NCBI GenBank assembly: GCA_016287975.1
Contig: JAEEXV010000325.1
Coordinates: forward strand, 1 to 6,306
Length of the DNA stretch: 6,306 bases
Direction: 5' to 3'
From: Lentisphaeria bacterium
Lineage (GTDB): Bacteria > Verrucomicrobiota > Lentisphaeria > Oligosphaerales > Oligosphaeraceae
Shown: positions 4,312 to 6,306 of the stretch, piece after piece
Layout: each line of letters starts with the position of its first letter
How positions within the stretch are numbered: the stretch's first letter is position 1
Made by a program: the position numbers and the translations under genes
Notes under the pieces: generated by a model
What the model was told of the DNA's origin: nothing
Databases searched by the model: none
What the model saw: only the letters and a program-made list of their open reading frames with translations

Positions 4312-6306
4312 ATGGGACTGGACGGGAAGATTGTTGCATTCGACGGAATGCGGGGGGCGCTGTGGATGGGCGGCGCGGGGTTCTGCCTGCTGCGCCGCGA
4401 GGTGACGCTGTCCGCCCCCCCGAAATCCGCGCGGCTGCGCGTGATCGCCGATCCGCACACCTACGCCAAGGAAAAGTGGATGGGCGCCAAAAAGCAGCCC
4501 GTGCCGACCGAGCTCCTGGGCGGCAGTTTCCTGAAATACCGCCTGGTCGTCAACGGCGCCCTCGCGGGGGCGGGGCCGCTGCGCCCCGTCGAGGACGAGG
4601 TGCCCGTGCTGCAGGAATACGATGTCACGGCGCTGCTGAAGGCAGGCGCCAATGTCCTGGGCGTCTTCGCGCGCGGCGAGCACCGCGGCGTGATGCTGGA
4701 ACTGGACGTGGACGGGGAGCCCGCGGCGCTCTCGGGGCCGCAGTGGCGGCAGTTCCCCCTGGAGCGCGTCTACTCGCCCGTCTGCTGGCGGCACCCTGCC
4801 TTCGAGCAGATGTTCAAGGGCGGCGTCGGCCCAGGCGAATACCCTGAGCATATCGACGGCACGCGCTTCCCCTTCGGCTGGGAGACGCCTGGCTATGACG
4901 ACTCCCGCTGGGAGGAGCCCTGCTGCGAGGACGCGCCGCCCGCGAACGTCGAGGTGCCTGAATACGCGCACTACGAACTGCGCGTCGTACAGCCCGCGTC
5001 CTGCCGCCGCCTGGAGGACGGGGCTTGGCTGGTGGACTTCGGCCGCGAATGCGTCGCGGGCATCGAACTCGCCGCGCCCGGGGGCGAAGTCGAACTGCGC
5101 CTCGGCGAGGAACTGCTGGAAGACGGGCATGTGCGCTACCAGATGCGAACCTTCAACTGCTACCAGGAGTGCTGGACTTTCCCCAAAGGCGGCGCGACCC
5201 TGCGCCACTTCGGCCTGCGCGCCTTCCGCTATGCGGAACTGCTCGGGCTGGAGGCCGCCCCCGAGATCCGCGCGGTCACCGTGACCGCCCCCTTCGACGA
5301 AAGCCGCACGGAGTTCCGCTGCGCCGAACCACGCCTGGAGGCGCTCTGGGGCCTCTGCCGCGACACCATGCGGGACGCCGTGCTGGACGTCTTCGTCGAC
5401 TGCCCCTCCCGCGAGCGCATCGCCTACGAGGCGGACAACTACATCGCGATGCGCACGCACTTCGCGGTCGGCGGCGACCTGCCGATCGTGCGGCGCACGC
5501 TGCGCTACCAGCTGACCCATCCGACCTGGCCGATGGAGTGGCGACAGTTCGTGATCCCCCTCTTCCATGAATACGCGCTGCATTCAGGCGACCTCGCCCT
5601 CCTCGACGAACTCTATCCGCGCCTCGCGGAGCATCTCCGCTACGAGGACTGGGAGGACGGGCTGGTGCGCAAGTTCCCGATGAACATCATCGTCGACTGG
5701 CCCGAGCCCTCCCGCGACGGCTTCGTCTTCGGCGACTTCTGCAATGTCCCCAACGCCTTCGTCGCCTGGAACCTGCGCCTGATGGCCGAAATCGCCGCAT
5801 GGCTGGGCCGCGACGCCGACGCCGCCAGGTGGCGCGCCCAGGCCGCCGAGATGGCCGCCGCCTTCAACCGCCGCATGATGCGGGACGGACTCTACGTGGA
5901 CAACCCCGCCAGCACCCACAGCTCCCTGCACGCGAACCTCTTCCCCGCCGCCTTCGGGCTGCTCCCCGCCGACGCGGAGGACAAGGTGCTCGACTTCCTG
6001 ATCGCCAAGGGCATGGCCTGCAGCGTCTATGCCGCGCAGTTCCTGCTGGACGGACTCTACCAGCATGGCCGCGCCGAGGCGGCGACGAAACTGCTGCTCT
6101 CCGACGGGCCGCGCTCATGGCTCAACATGCTCAGCCAGGGCGCCGTCTGCACCCTGGAGGCGTGGTCTCCGAAGGACAAGCCGAACGCCTCCTTCGCCCA
6201 TCCGTGGGGGGCCGCGCCCGCGAACCTCATCGTGCGCCATCTCCTGGGCGTGCGGCCGCTCGCGCCTGGCTGGCGCCGCGCCGCCGTCCGCCCGCAGGCG
6301 GACTTC
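4312..6306 (+). CDS. GH78 alpha-L-rhamnosidase-like protein (C-terminus cut by window end)
   Basis: The frame stays open from ATG 4312 to the last base, giving 665 residues with no stop. Order of parts: an N-terminal beta-sandwich (about 30-135) with FLKYRLVVNG (73-82) and EYDVTALLKAGANVLGV; a WETPGYDDSRW segment (190-200) typical of the jelly-roll preceding the GH78 core; VDFGRECVAGIEL (241-253) of the Bac_rhamnosid domain; then the (alpha/alpha)6 catalytic barrel from about 320. DCPSRER (363-369) followed by Asp375 carries the acidic residues equivalent to the catalytic D..E..D cluster of GH78. Glu616 in TLEAW, and His630 in the AHPWG block, match the second catalytic region. STHSSLHANLF is another family hallmark. 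Such enzymes release terminal alpha-L-rhamnose from glycans. Substrate is not provable here, since distant GH78 members act on other sugars. No signal peptide is visible, which suggests an intracellular enzyme acting on imported oligosaccharides. Judged by conserved C-terminal landmarks, only a small part is missing. The gene starts 14 bp after plsY. Confidence 0.88.
   Translation, partial: MGLDGKIVAFDGMRGALWMGGAGFCLLRREVTLSAPPKSARLRVIADPHTYAKEKWMGAKKQPVPTELLGGSFLKYRLVVNGALAGAGPLRPVEDEVPVLQEYDVTALLKAGANVLGVFARGEHRGVMLELDVDGEPAALSGPQWRQFPLERVYSPVCWRHPAFEQMFKGGVGPGEYPEHIDGTRFPFGWETPGYDDSRWEEPCCEDAPPANVEVPEYAHYELRVVQPASCRRLEDGAWLVDFGRECVAGIELAAPGGEVELRLGEELLEDGHVRYQMRTFNCYQECWTFPKGGATLRHFGLRAFRYAELLGLEAAPEIRAVTVTAPFDESRTEFRCAEPRLEALWGLCRDTMRDAVLDVFVDCPSRERIAYEADNYIAMRTHFAVGGDLPIVRRTLRYQLTHPTWPMEWRQFVIPLFHEYALHSGDLALLDELYPRLAEHLRYEDWEDGLVRKFPMNIIVDWPEPSRDGFVFGDFCNVPNAFVAWNLRLMAEIAAWLGRDADAARWRAQAAEMAAAFNRRMMRDGLYVDNPASTHSSLHANLFPAAFGLLPADAEDKVLDFLIAKGMACSVYAAQFLLDGLYQHGRAEAATKLLLSDGPRSWLNMLSQGAVCTLEAWSPKDKPNASFAHPWGAAPANLIVRHLLGVRPLAPGWRRAAVRPQADF

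Noticed and set aside
4084..5583. 499-codon minus-strand open frame
   Set aside because: It lies opposite plsY and the GH78 gene, whose conserved motifs fix the plus strand, and its own product has no recognisable features.

Overview
This 6.3 kb, GC-rich window looks like chromosomal DNA from a Gram-negative bacterium with an outer membrane. It codes for a TonB/TolA-type envelope protein and the bacterial phospholipid enzyme PlsY. The mix of an orphan STAS regulator, an atypical NAD kinase-like protein, a carbohydrate-active GH78 enzyme and REP-like hairpins with a GGCGAGGCCGCC core would fit the Planctomycetes-Verrucomicrobia-Lentisphaerae/Kiritimatiellota area. That placement is an inference from general impressions, not from a marker gene.

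Layout. Positions 1-269 hold no gene that I can support. They hold a mosaic of short repeats built around two 22-nt hairpins in opposite orientation, plus a possible terminator for the gene that follows on the minus strand. A two-gene minus-strand unit covers 1561 down to 270: a STAS-domain protein (anti-sigma-factor-antagonist type), then a family 2 glycosyltransferase 20 bp downstream. A relatively AT-rich divergent intergenic region (1562-1754) contains nested inverted repeats and probably the promoters for both directions. A plus-strand gene train then runs to the right edge: a TonB/TolA-like protein with a proline-rich decapeptide repeat, a divergent NAD kinase-like protein (18 bp gap), PlsY glycerol-3-phosphate acyltransferase (47 bp gap), and a GH78 alpha-L-rhamnosidase-like protein (14 bp gap, or a 4-bp ATGA overlap if the upstream ATG is used). 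The last gene is cut by the window end.

How the genes might work together. The close spacing suggests that the four plus-strand genes can be co-transcribed, but they do not form one known pathway: envelope energy transduction, NADP supply, phospholipid synthesis and sugar hydrolysis. The most plausible link is cell-envelope and surface-glycan metabolism. The glycosyltransferase has features seen in rhamnosyltransferase-type GT2 enzymes, and the last gene is of the rhamnosidase family. The most unusual items are the paired hairpin element at the left edge, the near-identical 30-bp coding repeats in the TonB-like gene, and the non-standard motifs of the NAD kinase-like protein. I found no strong evidence for an entirely new multi-gene system.
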